DNA of 64,000 bases from Symsagittifera roscoffensis. Taxonomy: Eukaryota > Xenacoelomorpha > Acoela > Convolutidae. How positions within the stretch are numbered: the first letter of the stretch is position 1; every line of letters starts with the position of its first letter. The stretch covers positions 69,378,956 through 69,442,955 of the forward strand of contig NC_087065.1 of the NCBI RefSeq assembly GCF_963678635.1, written 5' to 3'. A program made the translations under genes and the position numbers. Below the pieces are notes generated by a model, which worked only from the letters and a program-made list of their open reading frames with translations, was not told the origin of the DNA and did no database searches. Positions 50,869 to 59,177 of this stretch are shown here, piece by piece.

Positions 50869-51107
50869 ACCGCGTCGGAGTGCAGTCTGTATTTATGACA
50901 ACCGCGTATTCATACTCGTCAGTAAGTAGACAAAAACCATATTAACCAAACAGATTTGAGATGAAAAGGCAAACTTAAGAAATGAATAATTATTAATTAT
51001 TCATTTATTCCTTGTCTCAATTCTGATTGGTTAATACAGTATTTGTCTGCTTACTGGCGAACCTGAATAAGCGGTAGTCTAAATACTGCTACGTAACCAC
51101 CGCGTCG
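50869..51107. mobile_element. Foldback element with about 110-bp inverted arms
   Basis: Two long inverted arms, containing TAAGTAGACAAAAACCATAT and ATACAGTATTTGTCTGCTTA respectively, meet at the palindromic centre AATGAATAATTATTAATTATT near 50,985-51,010. The body (50,878-51,098) is flanked by the 9-bp direct repeat ACCGCGTCG. It is non-coding. The terminal sequence differs from the GGCTCTTTTCCAG family, so it is a separate foldback MITE. Confidence 0.78.
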
Positions 51108-51265
51108 TATTGTTTCACCTTATTTTGCGTGGAAAACAGAAACCTTTGGTCGTAGAAAAACAGAAACCTCGCAAAAAGAAACTTTCTCACCTCAAGCAAA
51201 TAGGTGAAAATTATTTTAAATTTGCCTGAGAAGAATCAAAAATCCGTTAATTAAAAACAAATTAT

Positions 51266-51469
51266 GGCTTTTTTACGGTTTCCCATCCGCTTCGAAATAT
51301 ACAATTGTTGAACAGCTGTTTTTACGGCAATTTGCATGTAAAAAAATTTTGAAAATTTGTTCACTTACGCTGACACGTTTTATCTCAGTTAAGAACCTAA
51401 AGTCATTATTAATAGGCTTTCATGAATTGATTTTCAGAAAACATCAAATGGCGGAACTGGAAAAGAGCC
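51266..51469 (-). mobile_element. MITE, subfamily II, with perfect 8-bp target duplication CAAATTAT
   Basis: 204 bp between GGCTTTTTTACGGTTTCCC and AACTGGAAAAGAGCC. CAAATTAT is present at 51,258-51,265 and again at 51,470-51,477. The interior is shared with 48,948-49,155. Confidence 0.85.
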
Positions 51470-51816
51470 CAAATTATACGCGTAGATTTAAAATGTCGAC
51501 AAAAAACGTACCAGATTCTGCAACTTTTCGCATTTGACCATTGCATGAATTAAAATCAGTGAAAATAAACTCTGGGTCTGACTACTGAAAATCACGTGCA
51601 AAAGTTAATAATATCCTAGCTCTAATAGCCTTATTAATGTTTTGACCATGCAAAAAACGAACTCGGGTGTGTCTTTTACTTGCAATCAAGTGCCATGAGA
51701 ACGTCGTGAAGGTTCTCATGAGAAAACATGAAACGTCGTGAATGTTATAAATGTTTGGTTGTAAAGAGATTCTTGAAGTTGTTTCGACGGAGAGTAAAAA
51801 TATTTTAACAATTTTG

Positions 51817-52048
51817 GGCTCGTTTCACTCCCCCCCCCACACTTTTCAAATTTTGTGCTTTTATAAATGTTTGGCGTAATATAATGGCTAAATTCGTATG
51901 TTACGAATCATACGAAGTATGAAGAGCAAATCCGTTCACACAAGAGTTAGTTTGTTCACCATGCCAAGTTTCATTGCATTATGACAACGTTACAAAAGTT
52001 TTTCAAAATCGGAAATTAAAGGTGGGGTGTGGGGAATGGAAAAGATCT
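51817..52048 (+). mobile_element. MITE, subfamily I, diverged
   Basis: Starts GGCTCGTTTCACTCCCCCCC and ends GGGGAATGGAAAAGATCT. The interior has GTATGAAGAGCAAATCCGTT and CATTGCATTATGACAACGTT, as in the other subfamily I copies. The flanks CAATTTTG and CATTTTTG agree at 7 of 8 positions. Confidence 0.75.
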
Positions 52049-53111
52049 CATTTTTGTTATCAGACCACAATTGGACTATATGTATCTAGCATTGGTATGG
52101 TCTTACCCAACCAGTGCACTGACCATCGCATCTTATCTGACCTTTTGTAATTTACCTTTTTTGTTTAAAAAACTATGTATAAGGAGGTGCAGATCGCTGC
52201 GCAAAATTCAAATCATCGACAACTCTAACTCATGAATTCATCAAGATCCGTTGGCTCATCAACCGTTTTCCCACCATATGACATGTTCTGTTTTTCTAAC
52301 TTTTGTCCACTTAGTCCATTTTTCATGAAAATTGGCATGTGCGTGAATTACTCAATACCACACATTTTTCCGAATATTGAAAATAGAAACTGTCTGCGAG
52401 TGTGTTTTAGTTTATTTTATGTTTTCCACGCAAAATCAGGTACCAAAAACGATCAACGGAATGGGTCGAGTGATATATCAAAGTAAAGTTCGCTCGGACA
52501 AAACATACCAACGGAAAGTAAAGCTAGATCATAAAACCATACAAATATAATATAAATGAATATATATGTTATATATAACGACAACAAACAGGAAAGTCGT
52601 ATCGCATCTCGTCTAGGAGGGTGTTCTCTACTGAATTTAAATAATTTTTTTACTGATTTTGGTTTTATCGGTTATATTTAGTTGTTTGGTATTTTCTTGG
52701 TAATATACTACTTTTGTTTGGTTTCCTGAATATCGGAAGATGTTTTTGGTCACAAACCACTTAAGGAACGACGGGACGGCCAATCACCCAAACCCCGCAC
52801 GATGCGTGAATTTTAGGTGACAACAAGGTTAAAAAGCTAAACCGGGGAATGCGGAAGGCTTTCGAAATTCGGGCCACCCTTCACTTTGTCGAGGAAATTT
52901 TTGACAAAAAGTAAATTTCAAACGTTTTCGCAACTATGTGCATCGTCAGGATTTTTACATTAAACTAATCTAGATGACGATAGAACATCAATTTACAAAT
53001 GTTATTTACAAAAATTCACAAAAATTTTGGTTCTTAACAAGTAAAAAAGTTTTTGCAAGTATACTTCAAGTAATTTCAAAACATTTTCTGAAACTTAGCT
53101 TCTGAAACTTA
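52049..53111. other. Spacer between MITE cluster and retroelement; contains a dispersed-repeat fragment
   Basis: At about 52,418-52,490 the minus strand carries GATATATCACTCGACCCATT, then GGTACCTGATTTTGCGTGG. This matches the repeated motif at about 34,225-34,310 and 34,587-34,660 (and copy 2 of the duplication). The frame at 52,232-52,486 runs into this repeat and is not considered a gene. An AT-rich ATATATGTTATATATAACG stretch lies near 52,560. Confidence 0.5.
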
Positions 53112-53451
53112 TGTAACATTCGCCCGGAAGATACATATCGACGGATAACAAAACTGAGTCTTAAGACGACTGGCTAACGTCTAAACAGAGCTTTGCATGC
53201 TTTTCACCGTCTCTACCAAGCCAGTACTTTTCGGTGGTCTTTCCAACATCGGGTCGACAAAAACGTTACTGTTCTCCGGCTTCGACCAGAACGCTCAAAT
53301 TAACTTAATTACATGCAAATAGTGAGCTCATGGCTGGGTCTCAGTATCCCCAGACCACGAGGTCACTCCTAAAAACAGGGCTACTACTTATTATATTACT
53401 ATTGTTTTTGTTCAGTAGATAAAAATCATCATCTCCATCGAAGATGGATCA
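53112..53451 (-). repeat. Candidate 3' LTR (about 340 bp)
   Basis: Read on the minus strand the segment begins TGATCCATC directly after a purine-rich GGGGAAAAGGGT tract and ends CGAATGTTACA, so it has the TG...CA borders of an LTR. It holds an AATATAATAAG stretch that could act as a TATA box. The 5' LTR is outside the window, so the borders cannot be confirmed by comparison. Confidence 0.35.
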
Positions 53452-53463
53452 ACCCTTTTCCCC
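53452..53463 (-). promoter_or_regulatory. Candidate polypurine tract
   Basis: The minus strand reads GGGGAAAAGGGT immediately before the candidate 3' LTR. This is the composition and place expected for the plus-strand primer of an LTR retroelement. Confidence 0.35.
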
Positions 53464-53660
53464 AACTCCTAGCTTCTCATCCTTATCAAAATGAATCTAG
53501 ATATTAATTAAATTCAAGTCAGGACATGACAGGAAGCTAAAAGTTTATGCAACAGGATAAAAGTTTCAGTCCCGAAACCCTTCCGGATTTGTGAATCCAC
53601 TGAATCAAGCTCCTTAAGTTCGATTTCACGATAACACGGAAGGCTGGTTTTCACCCTTCA

Positions 53661-53710
53661 CCGTTGTTCGCAACGGCCTTGCAACTATTGTAGCAGCACA
53701 ATAGTTGCAA
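53661..53710. other. Two adjacent perfect hairpins in the 3' non-coding part of the retroelement
   Basis: CCGTTG-TTCG-CAACGG (53,661-53,676) is a 6-bp stem with a four-base loop. TTGCAACTATTG-TAGCAGCA-CAATAGTTGCAA (53,679-53,710) is a 12-bp perfect stem with an 8-base loop. Only two bases separate them. They could be RNA structures of the element's 3' UTR, or chance. Confidence 0.6.
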
Positions 53711-54838
53711 CTCGGAACGTTCTCTGTTATTCGTTGTCGTTTTTTATTTCGATTTTCGTCCTGTTCGCAATCACAGATAAAGTTGTTCTGTTTTTCTTAG
53801 TTCTTTTTGCTAAAATGGCTGTTTCTGACGTTTCTCAGAAAAGGTACGTCATCACTTCGAAAATTTAAAATTTTAAAATACTAGAATATTCCAGCCCTCG
53901 CCGTTCTGCTAATCATCCGAATAACGTCGTTAATCCTTCAAAATCATTAACTCGGAAGGTTCACTGCTAAAATTTCGAAGTCTGCAGAGATTGCGATTTG
54001 TCCATTCTGGTCGAATGTCACATACTCCCCGGACAGTCCGGTCAATGTCCTCATTGAATCACGCAATGTTCGCAAAATAGATACAGTGTCATCGAACAGA
54101 ATTTACAAAATGCTCGAAATTACTTTTATCCACGTCACATCGACTCACTGCAGAATATAAATGGCATCATACTACATCACTATAGCCTTCAAATTCTTTC
54201 ATTAATCTGCACCTTGAGGATATGACTTAAGATAAAACAAATTTTCTGACTTCCAATGTCAATGTCCCGATTAAAACTTTTTCTCTTAGATTTAAAAGGT
54301 GTTGGCTTGCAGGACAGTCCTGCCAACCAACAAGCTAAAATTATCATACTATGCTTCTTCCCTTCGGAAATCTTGCTTGTTATTGTCCTGAATATTAAAA
54401 ATAAGAAACTCTGTGGTTAGAAAGAACAATGAAACAATCTCCCTCTTCGAGAGATTACTCAAGCCTTCCACGTCACCACAAAGTGATCAGTCTTCCTAAG
54501 TGATTAAAAACAATCATGCAGGCTGGAATATTTAAATATACTCTTCCCTTAAGCCTTTCTAAATAAATAATAAGTGTCTCTAAAACCACTTCTGCTAAAA
54601 TCAAAATGCAAATTTACAAATGCAACAATTTCAAAACTCAACTAAATGTTTCAGTTTTCAATTACAACTTGGTTGCTTGGTTTCTCACTTGAGTTTTTCA
54701 CACTTATAAAACAATTCTTAGTTTTAACTTTTCTTCATCACTCTTTTGTTCTCTTCTTTTTTCGTCGTTTAGAAGTTCTGAAACTTCTAAATTCTTCTAA
54801 TTTTCTTTCTTGTTGCCTCTTGTTTTCTCGACCATTCA
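53711..54838 (-). other. 3' non-coding region of the retroelement, no frame recognised
   Basis: About 1.1 kb after the last accessory frame. It carries one copy of CTCCCCGGACA (54,025-54,035), a motif that also recurs inside pol and the macrodomain gene. No protein-coding frame of interest is seen on either strand. Confidence 0.45.
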
Positions 54839-55648
54839 TCAATGTTCCATTTCTTCCTCCTGTGATACTGACTCCGCACTTTCGGTTTCCGGGTCTTGTA
54901 GCACATCGTTGGCTATCCTGACGCTGTTGGAAGCCGTCCTCCAACACTTCTGCTCTTCTACCCTCTGTTTACAGCAAGGTAGGGGATCCACGTTGGATTC
55001 TCTGTTTCTGCAGAAACTGTTGTGGAGACACAACGTCACGTTTCTCTCCAAATCTTCTTTCAGCATCTCTGCCTTCTCATTTCCACTACGCTCACTCGTC
55101 CTGGAAATTCTTTTCGCGGCGGTGGTCACTGCATTCCGATGAGTCATGAGAGCTCGCTTGAAAGCTCCTGCTCCAATGTCCAGCAGATATTCACTGTACA
55201 CCCTGCCGTGCTTCGACATATGCTTTTTCGCATACTCGTACAACCATGCAGTCATGTTAGCTCTGAACCATGGCATCAACCGTTTTCTCGCCCATATCTT
55301 CTTCACTTCCATCGGAATGTTTAGAACTTTGCACATTGTCTCAAAAAGATCTAAATCTTTTAGACAATCTAACTTCCGCAATTGTTCTCTCGTCGGCGCC
55401 TCCTGTCTATTATTTTCTCTCACATGAGCTTCCAGCCATCGTATCGCCATCATAACTCCCACTATCACTATTGTTACGGGCTGTGATGAATCTGGTAAAC
55501 CCATGGAGAGCAGCTCTCCAGAGTCCCAGATCAACATCAGATTACTACGCTTGGGATACCACCAGGTCTGCAGCAAGCAGTGGCAAGGAAACTCGTCATG
55601 CGTCAACATGATGCTCCTCCAATTACGTTTTCCCGAAGCTTCCAGCAA
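54839..55648 (-). CDS. Retroelement accessory frame 4, unknown function (269 aa)
   Basis: An open frame with no ATG at its 5' end; its first ATG is at 55,609. It begins just after a TGA that overlaps the end of the SGNH protein gene and lies in the +1 frame relative to it. It may therefore be the C-terminal part of that protein, reached by frameshift or separated by a one-base mutation in this copy. The product is basic in the middle (KKIWARKRLMPWFRAN, KKHMSKHGR, TAAKRISRTSERS) and acidic at the end (SQEEEMEH), with CNSF/CCKQ-type cysteines near residues 210-235. There is a hydrophobic VTIVIVGVMMAI stretch near residues 58-69. I do not recognise a family. The stretch LMLIWDSGELL followed by TIVIVGV weakly echoes the block I and block III strands of an SGNH domain. 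Confidence 0.55.
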   Translation of the reverse strand: MLEASGKRNWRSIMLTHDEFPCHCLLQTWWYPKRSNLMLIWDSGELLSMGLPDSSQPVTIVIVGVMMAIRWLEAHVRENNRQEAPTREQLRKLDCLKDLDLFETMCKVLNIPMEVKKIWARKRLMPWFRANMTAWLYEYAKKHMSKHGRVYSEYLLDIGAGAFKRALMTHRNAVTTAAKRISRTSERSGNEKAEMLKEDLERNVTLCLHNSFCRNRESNVDPLPCCKQRVEEQKCWRTASNSVRIANDVLQDPETESAESVSQEEEMEH

Positions 55649-55697
55649 TGGTTCCAGCAGTCGTTGGACATTGCCGTGATCACTCGATGGTCGTCGT

Positions 55698-58022
55698 CTA
55701 TCCCCGTTTCAGTTTGAACTGCCGACTGAAGTTGGACAGTTCCAACCCCAGCACTTCGTCCAACACTAACATGTGTAGCGCGTGGTGCTTGAATCCTCTC
55801 ATCGCGTTTGAGATATCTGACCATACTGCAGGCAGTTCAGCCTTAAGTGGCCTCAGGTTCTCCAATTCTATCATGCGATTCGGGGCCGATATGATCACAT
55901 CATATTTTCCTTCCGAAAGTAAGGCTACCATTGCATACACAAACTTCAGTCCATCCGGGAGATGTGCATATCCCGGAGACAACGCGAATACTACTCTCAA
56001 CGCCACTTTATTGAATGACCCCTCCTTCGTCGCATCCACCACCTCACCCATCGACTCCAGGATGTCTTTTATTGCTGGCCATACTGCGTTTTCTGCTGTT
56101 GCAGGATCTCTGAGCCTGCTCAGAAAACCTCTACTGTGTAGATGGTCATTGATGCCAGCAAACACAATCGTTATTGGGTTCATGTCTGTCTGCCTTTGTA
56201 CCCCTATAGCCAAAGACACTGATTGCAATAGGTCTAGGTCAACCGCGGCGAACATTATGACGTCCGGCCAAAACAAAGACTTGGAGGTGTACACGAACTC
56301 TGAATTCGCTACTACCATGATTTTGGCCTTCCTCATCTCTGCTTTGTCATAGGCGGCGAAGATGGTCTCATCTTTCTTTATCGCTGTCAATCCGCCATAT
56401 CTCTGGGCATCACCATCTTGGTTCACTAGTTTTGGGTACACTCTCTCCACATTGTGGTTCAATCTCACATCTTGCAACGGTCTCGCATTCACTGGTCCCA
56501 TCGTGTTGTTAGAGGGCAGTCCCTCCAAATCAGCAAATCTCAAGGCCGTCGTGGAGCTGAAATTTATGCTAGCGGCTATCAACCAGTCTACGCCGGTTAT
56601 CGAGTACAATCTGCTGACGGATAGCATCGCTCCATTCAACATCCTCCTTGCATCTTCGATGAAGCTTACTCTCTGCAGGTCCAGCTTCATTAGTTCGTCT
56701 TTGTATATATGCCAAGGAGACGGTACGGATCTCGACCACAACAATGAGCCTCTGCTCGGTCTTTCCTCTCGACTGGTACTCGTCGTCTCCGATTTAGCGT
56801 CCGATCTAGATGTGCCTGCTACTTCTTCGATTGGTTGGTTGACAGGTCCTATCCTTCTCCTAGGATGAATTGTTCTCCTCATCGGTGCTTCTCCCAACCG
56901 ATCCTGCACGTCTGTTCTTCGACCTGGTTCACTGGAGCTTTGTTGCCGGTAATTCGTGACGGCTGGGACCGTACCCAGGCGTGTTTCCAGGCTAGGAGGC
57001 ACAAAGGTGGTAATTACCGCATCACTCACCGTTCCCTCTTCCTTCAGCACTCCTGTGTCAAAGATTTCTGCTTCCAGCTCCTCCAACCGTTCTTGGAAGA
57101 CTCGATTCAACCAAGCTTGTCCTTCGATACTGTCGAAGTGGATGCCATCTGTGGTCAGTCTGGCCTGATCCATGGCTCTCAACTCATGTTCAATGTCCAT
57201 GAGGATCATCCTTCCGGCATTTCGATTTGCTAGGTTCCTCAAGATGTTGTTCCATCTCATGACTCCCTCGTTGTGCCTCCTTCCTGATGCTGTCAGGCTT
57301 CTCGTATTCATTGGCACAGTGCAAACGGTCAGTACCGCGCAACTGAACTTCTGCCAGAGGGTAGTGAACAAACACACCATCATTGACTCCCACAGTGCTT
57401 CCTGCTCGTCTGATCCTCTGGAGATGTCATTCGTCCCAACTAAGATCATCACATTGGGAATCTTCCCTGGATTCATCACTTCCACCATCCGATATAATTG
57501 GGCTATCGTCGCACCTCCAAAGGCCATCACCGTGGTGACCCACGAGGTCCTCAAATTCGACAGCACTCTGACTAAACTGTCTCCCAATATCAGGTGAGAT
57601 GTCCCGAGTGGTGGTTGCTGCAGGTTCACAGCCGGGCTCCAGGTAGCTCGATTGAAGCAGGCCCTCGGATCTGTCTCCGGAACTCCCGTGAAATTGTACT
57701 TCAATTGATTATTCTTCTGCACGTCTATTACACGAGACACTTTCTTCGCTGGCATCTTTCGTACTTTCCTCTCTGGGATTCTCGAGCTCCCCATGAGTGG
57801 TGTCACATTACTTATCCCTTGTCTGATCACGGTCTGGGAGAGTTGTACTCTGCCCGTATCGTCAATCGTTCCATAGGGTGCAGTCACCCCGGAACCTGGC
57901 GCATTCTTGTTAGCGACCAGTCGTCCAGCTGTCTCTATCAGTTTCCTCACTGTCTGTTCTACGACGGGGTCACCCAAGGTGTCACTAGGATCCGGGATCG
58001 TTACTCGATTTGTTTGACTCAT
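55698..58022 (-). CDS. Retroelement accessory protein with SGNH/GDSL hydrolase domain (774 aa)
   Basis: The N-terminal 140 residues are polar and probably disordered. Residues about 142-315 form an SGNH hydrolase domain. Block I is LILGDSLVRVL (Ser149), block II has glycines at FGGATI (169-170), block III is ILVGTNDIS (Asn198), and block V is DGIHF (Asp292, His295). The catalytic triad and oxyanion residues are thus all present, so esterase or deacylase activity is plausible. A basic Ser/Arg-rich linker (about 355-430) follows. Residues about 565-720 look like a second, degenerate copy: KIMVVANSEF at the block I position and IVFAGINDHL at block III, without Ser or the Asp/His pair. The ATG overlaps the stop of the preceding coiled-coil gene (ATGA). 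Related esterase domains are known in ORF1 proteins of CR1-type LINEs; here the domain sits downstream of gypsy pol. The target substrate is unknown. Confidence 0.82.
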   Translation of the reverse strand: MSQTNRVTIPDPSDTLGDPVVEQTVRKLIETAGRLVANKNAPGSGVTAPYGTIDDTGRVQLSQTVIRQGISNVTPLMGSSRIPERKVRKMPAKKVSRVIDVQKNNQLKYNFTGVPETDPRACFNRATWSPAVNLQQPPLGTSHLILGDSLVRVLSNLRTSWVTTVMAFGGATIAQLYRMVEVMNPGKIPNVMILVGTNDISRGSDEQEALWESMMVCLFTTLWQKFSCAVLTVCTVPMNTRSLTASGRRHNEGVMRWNNILRNLANRNAGRMILMDIEHELRAMDQARLTTDGIHFDSIEGQAWLNRVFQERLEELEAEIFDTGVLKEEGTVSDAVITTFVPPSLETRLGTVPAVTNYRQQSSSEPGRRTDVQDRLGEAPMRRTIHPRRRIGPVNQPIEEVAGTSRSDAKSETTSTSREERPSRGSLLWSRSVPSPWHIYKDELMKLDLQRVSFIEDARRMLNGAMLSVSRLYSITGVDWLIAASINFSSTTALRFADLEGLPSNNTMGPVNARPLQDVRLNHNVERVYPKLVNQDGDAQRYGGLTAIKKDETIFAAYDKAEMRKAKIMVVANSEFVYTSKSLFWPDVIMFAAVDLDLLQSVSLAIGVQRQTDMNPITIVFAGINDHLHSRGFLSRLRDPATAENAVWPAIKDILESMGEVVDATKEGSFNKVALRVVFALSPGYAHLPDGLKFVYAMVALLSEGKYDVIISAPNRMIELENLRPLKAELPAVWSDISNAMRGFKHHALHMLVLDEVLGLELSNFSRQFKLKRG

Positions 58023-58801
58023 TTCTCCGTTATTTGACTCATTTCTCGAGGCGTCAAGAGCTCCATCGGGGACTGCCCACGAGGAATATCCCTTGCAGGT
58101 ATCACTTTCTCCACGGCCGTTGTCAACGCCACCTGCTCCGATCGCTCTTTGTATTCCTGCCTTAAGCGTTCGATCTCTTGACCCTGCTTTTTGTTGCAGT
58201 CTTCAAACAACTTTCTCCACATGTCCCGATCTTCCTCCATCTGGAGCATGCTTCTGGTCATCTCGTCCAGCTCCTTCTTCGTACTTCTCAGCTGATCGTT
58301 CATCTCGTCTAGATCTTGTATGGTTTGGTTCGTCTGAACCTTCTGTGTTACTTTCGCCCTTTTTGGTGGCACAGCTGCTCTCAGTTGTGAACCAGACGAG
58401 GTCGCCTCGCTGTTCATCTCCCGATGCATTCTCGTCAACCCAGGTTTAGGCTTAGAGGGCATTGGCATCTCACCTGGTTGGTAAGTCCTAGAACTTCCCA
58501 ATCCAGGCTCATTCGCCAAGTCACTCCCTGAGAGAGCCCCGTTTCTCCACCTCATCACTCTCATGTTCGGGCGGTCTAGTACTCCTCTTTCTCCATATGC
58601 TGCCATCAACAGGACTTCCGTGGGGCGGTCCCCACGGTTGTCGTGCCCCAAGATGTTGATCAGGGCGGTCAGCAACATGACCACCTCTGGGTCCTCCAGA
58701 GCGAAGTCTCGTTCGATCAGCCGACGATAGATCGCATCTACCATCGGTCCTACATATGCCTCTGCCAGGTCCATCAATTCATCCAGGTTGAAGTTGTCCA
58801 T
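58019..58801 (-). CDS. Retroelement accessory coiled-coil protein (260 aa)
   Basis: Starts at an ATG (context AGAATGG). The N-terminal 75 residues are predicted helical and acidic (LDELMDLAEAYVGPMVDAIY, then LLTALINILG). Residues about 75-155 are low in complexity, with a basic PPKRAKVTQK patch near 146-155. Residues about 158-235 form a long heptad-rich coiled coil (DEMNDQLRSTKKELDEMTRS, then MEEDRDMWRKLF). The arrangement of helical domain, basic patch and coiled coil resembles a self-assembling, nucleic-acid-binding structural protein, but I do not recognise a family. Its TGA overlaps the ATG of the SGNH gene by ATGA, implying coupled translation. It could be a second gag-like protein or a partner of the SGNH protein; both are inference. 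Confidence 0.7.
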   Translation of the reverse strand: MDNFNLDELMDLAEAYVGPMVDAIYRRLIERDFALEDPEVVMLLTALINILGHDNRGDRPTEVLLMAAYGERGVLDRPNMRVMRWRNGALSGSDLANEPGLGSSRTYQPGEMPMPSKPKPGLTRMHREMNSEATSSGSQLRAAVPPKRAKVTQKVQTNQTIQDLDEMNDQLRSTKKELDEMTRSMLQMEEDRDMWRKLFEDCNKKQGQEIERLRQEYKERSEQVALTTAVEKVIPARDIPRGQSPMELLTPREMSQITEK

Positions 58802-59177
58802 TCTATTCTTTTCAAGTTTGATTTGATTCGATTCTTTGACTCAAGTGAGTAATTTAAATGATCAATCAGGATCTAGAAAAGAAATCACGAATGTCACACT
58901 TGTCAGTTTCACCTTAACATATATCGTTAAAATTTGCTTAAAACAGTTCAGATAAAAAGATATTTATCCTATTAAAATCAATTGGTTTCTAAAATTTTGA
59001 AATTCGACCTAAGATTGGACAGTCCAAACTTTGGATCTATTTCCAAGATCGTCATTTAGTTGTTCATGGTCACTAACCCCTACTTACCCATGATCTTAAT
59101 AACCTAACACATAACATAACATAACACACATATCACATGCAACTTAGTCTTTGACCTAACACTCTTTCGCACATCAC
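58802..59177 (-). other. Gap between macrodomain and coiled-coil genes
   Basis: 376 bp without a coding frame. A short ACATA-type microsatellite lies near 59,107-59,130. This gap could hold the promoter, splice acceptor or internal initiation site that serves the downstream coiled-coil and SGNH pair, but no clear signal is visible. Confidence 0.45.

Noticed and set aside
53814-53845. Plus-strand ATG in good context with a GTACGT donor, resembling a tiny first exon
   Set aside because: It lies antisense in the 3' non-coding part of the retroelement, with no downstream plus-strand exon to join.
55648-56352. 234-codon plus-strand frame
   Set aside because: It is the antisense shadow of the SGNH protein gene, which has real motifs.
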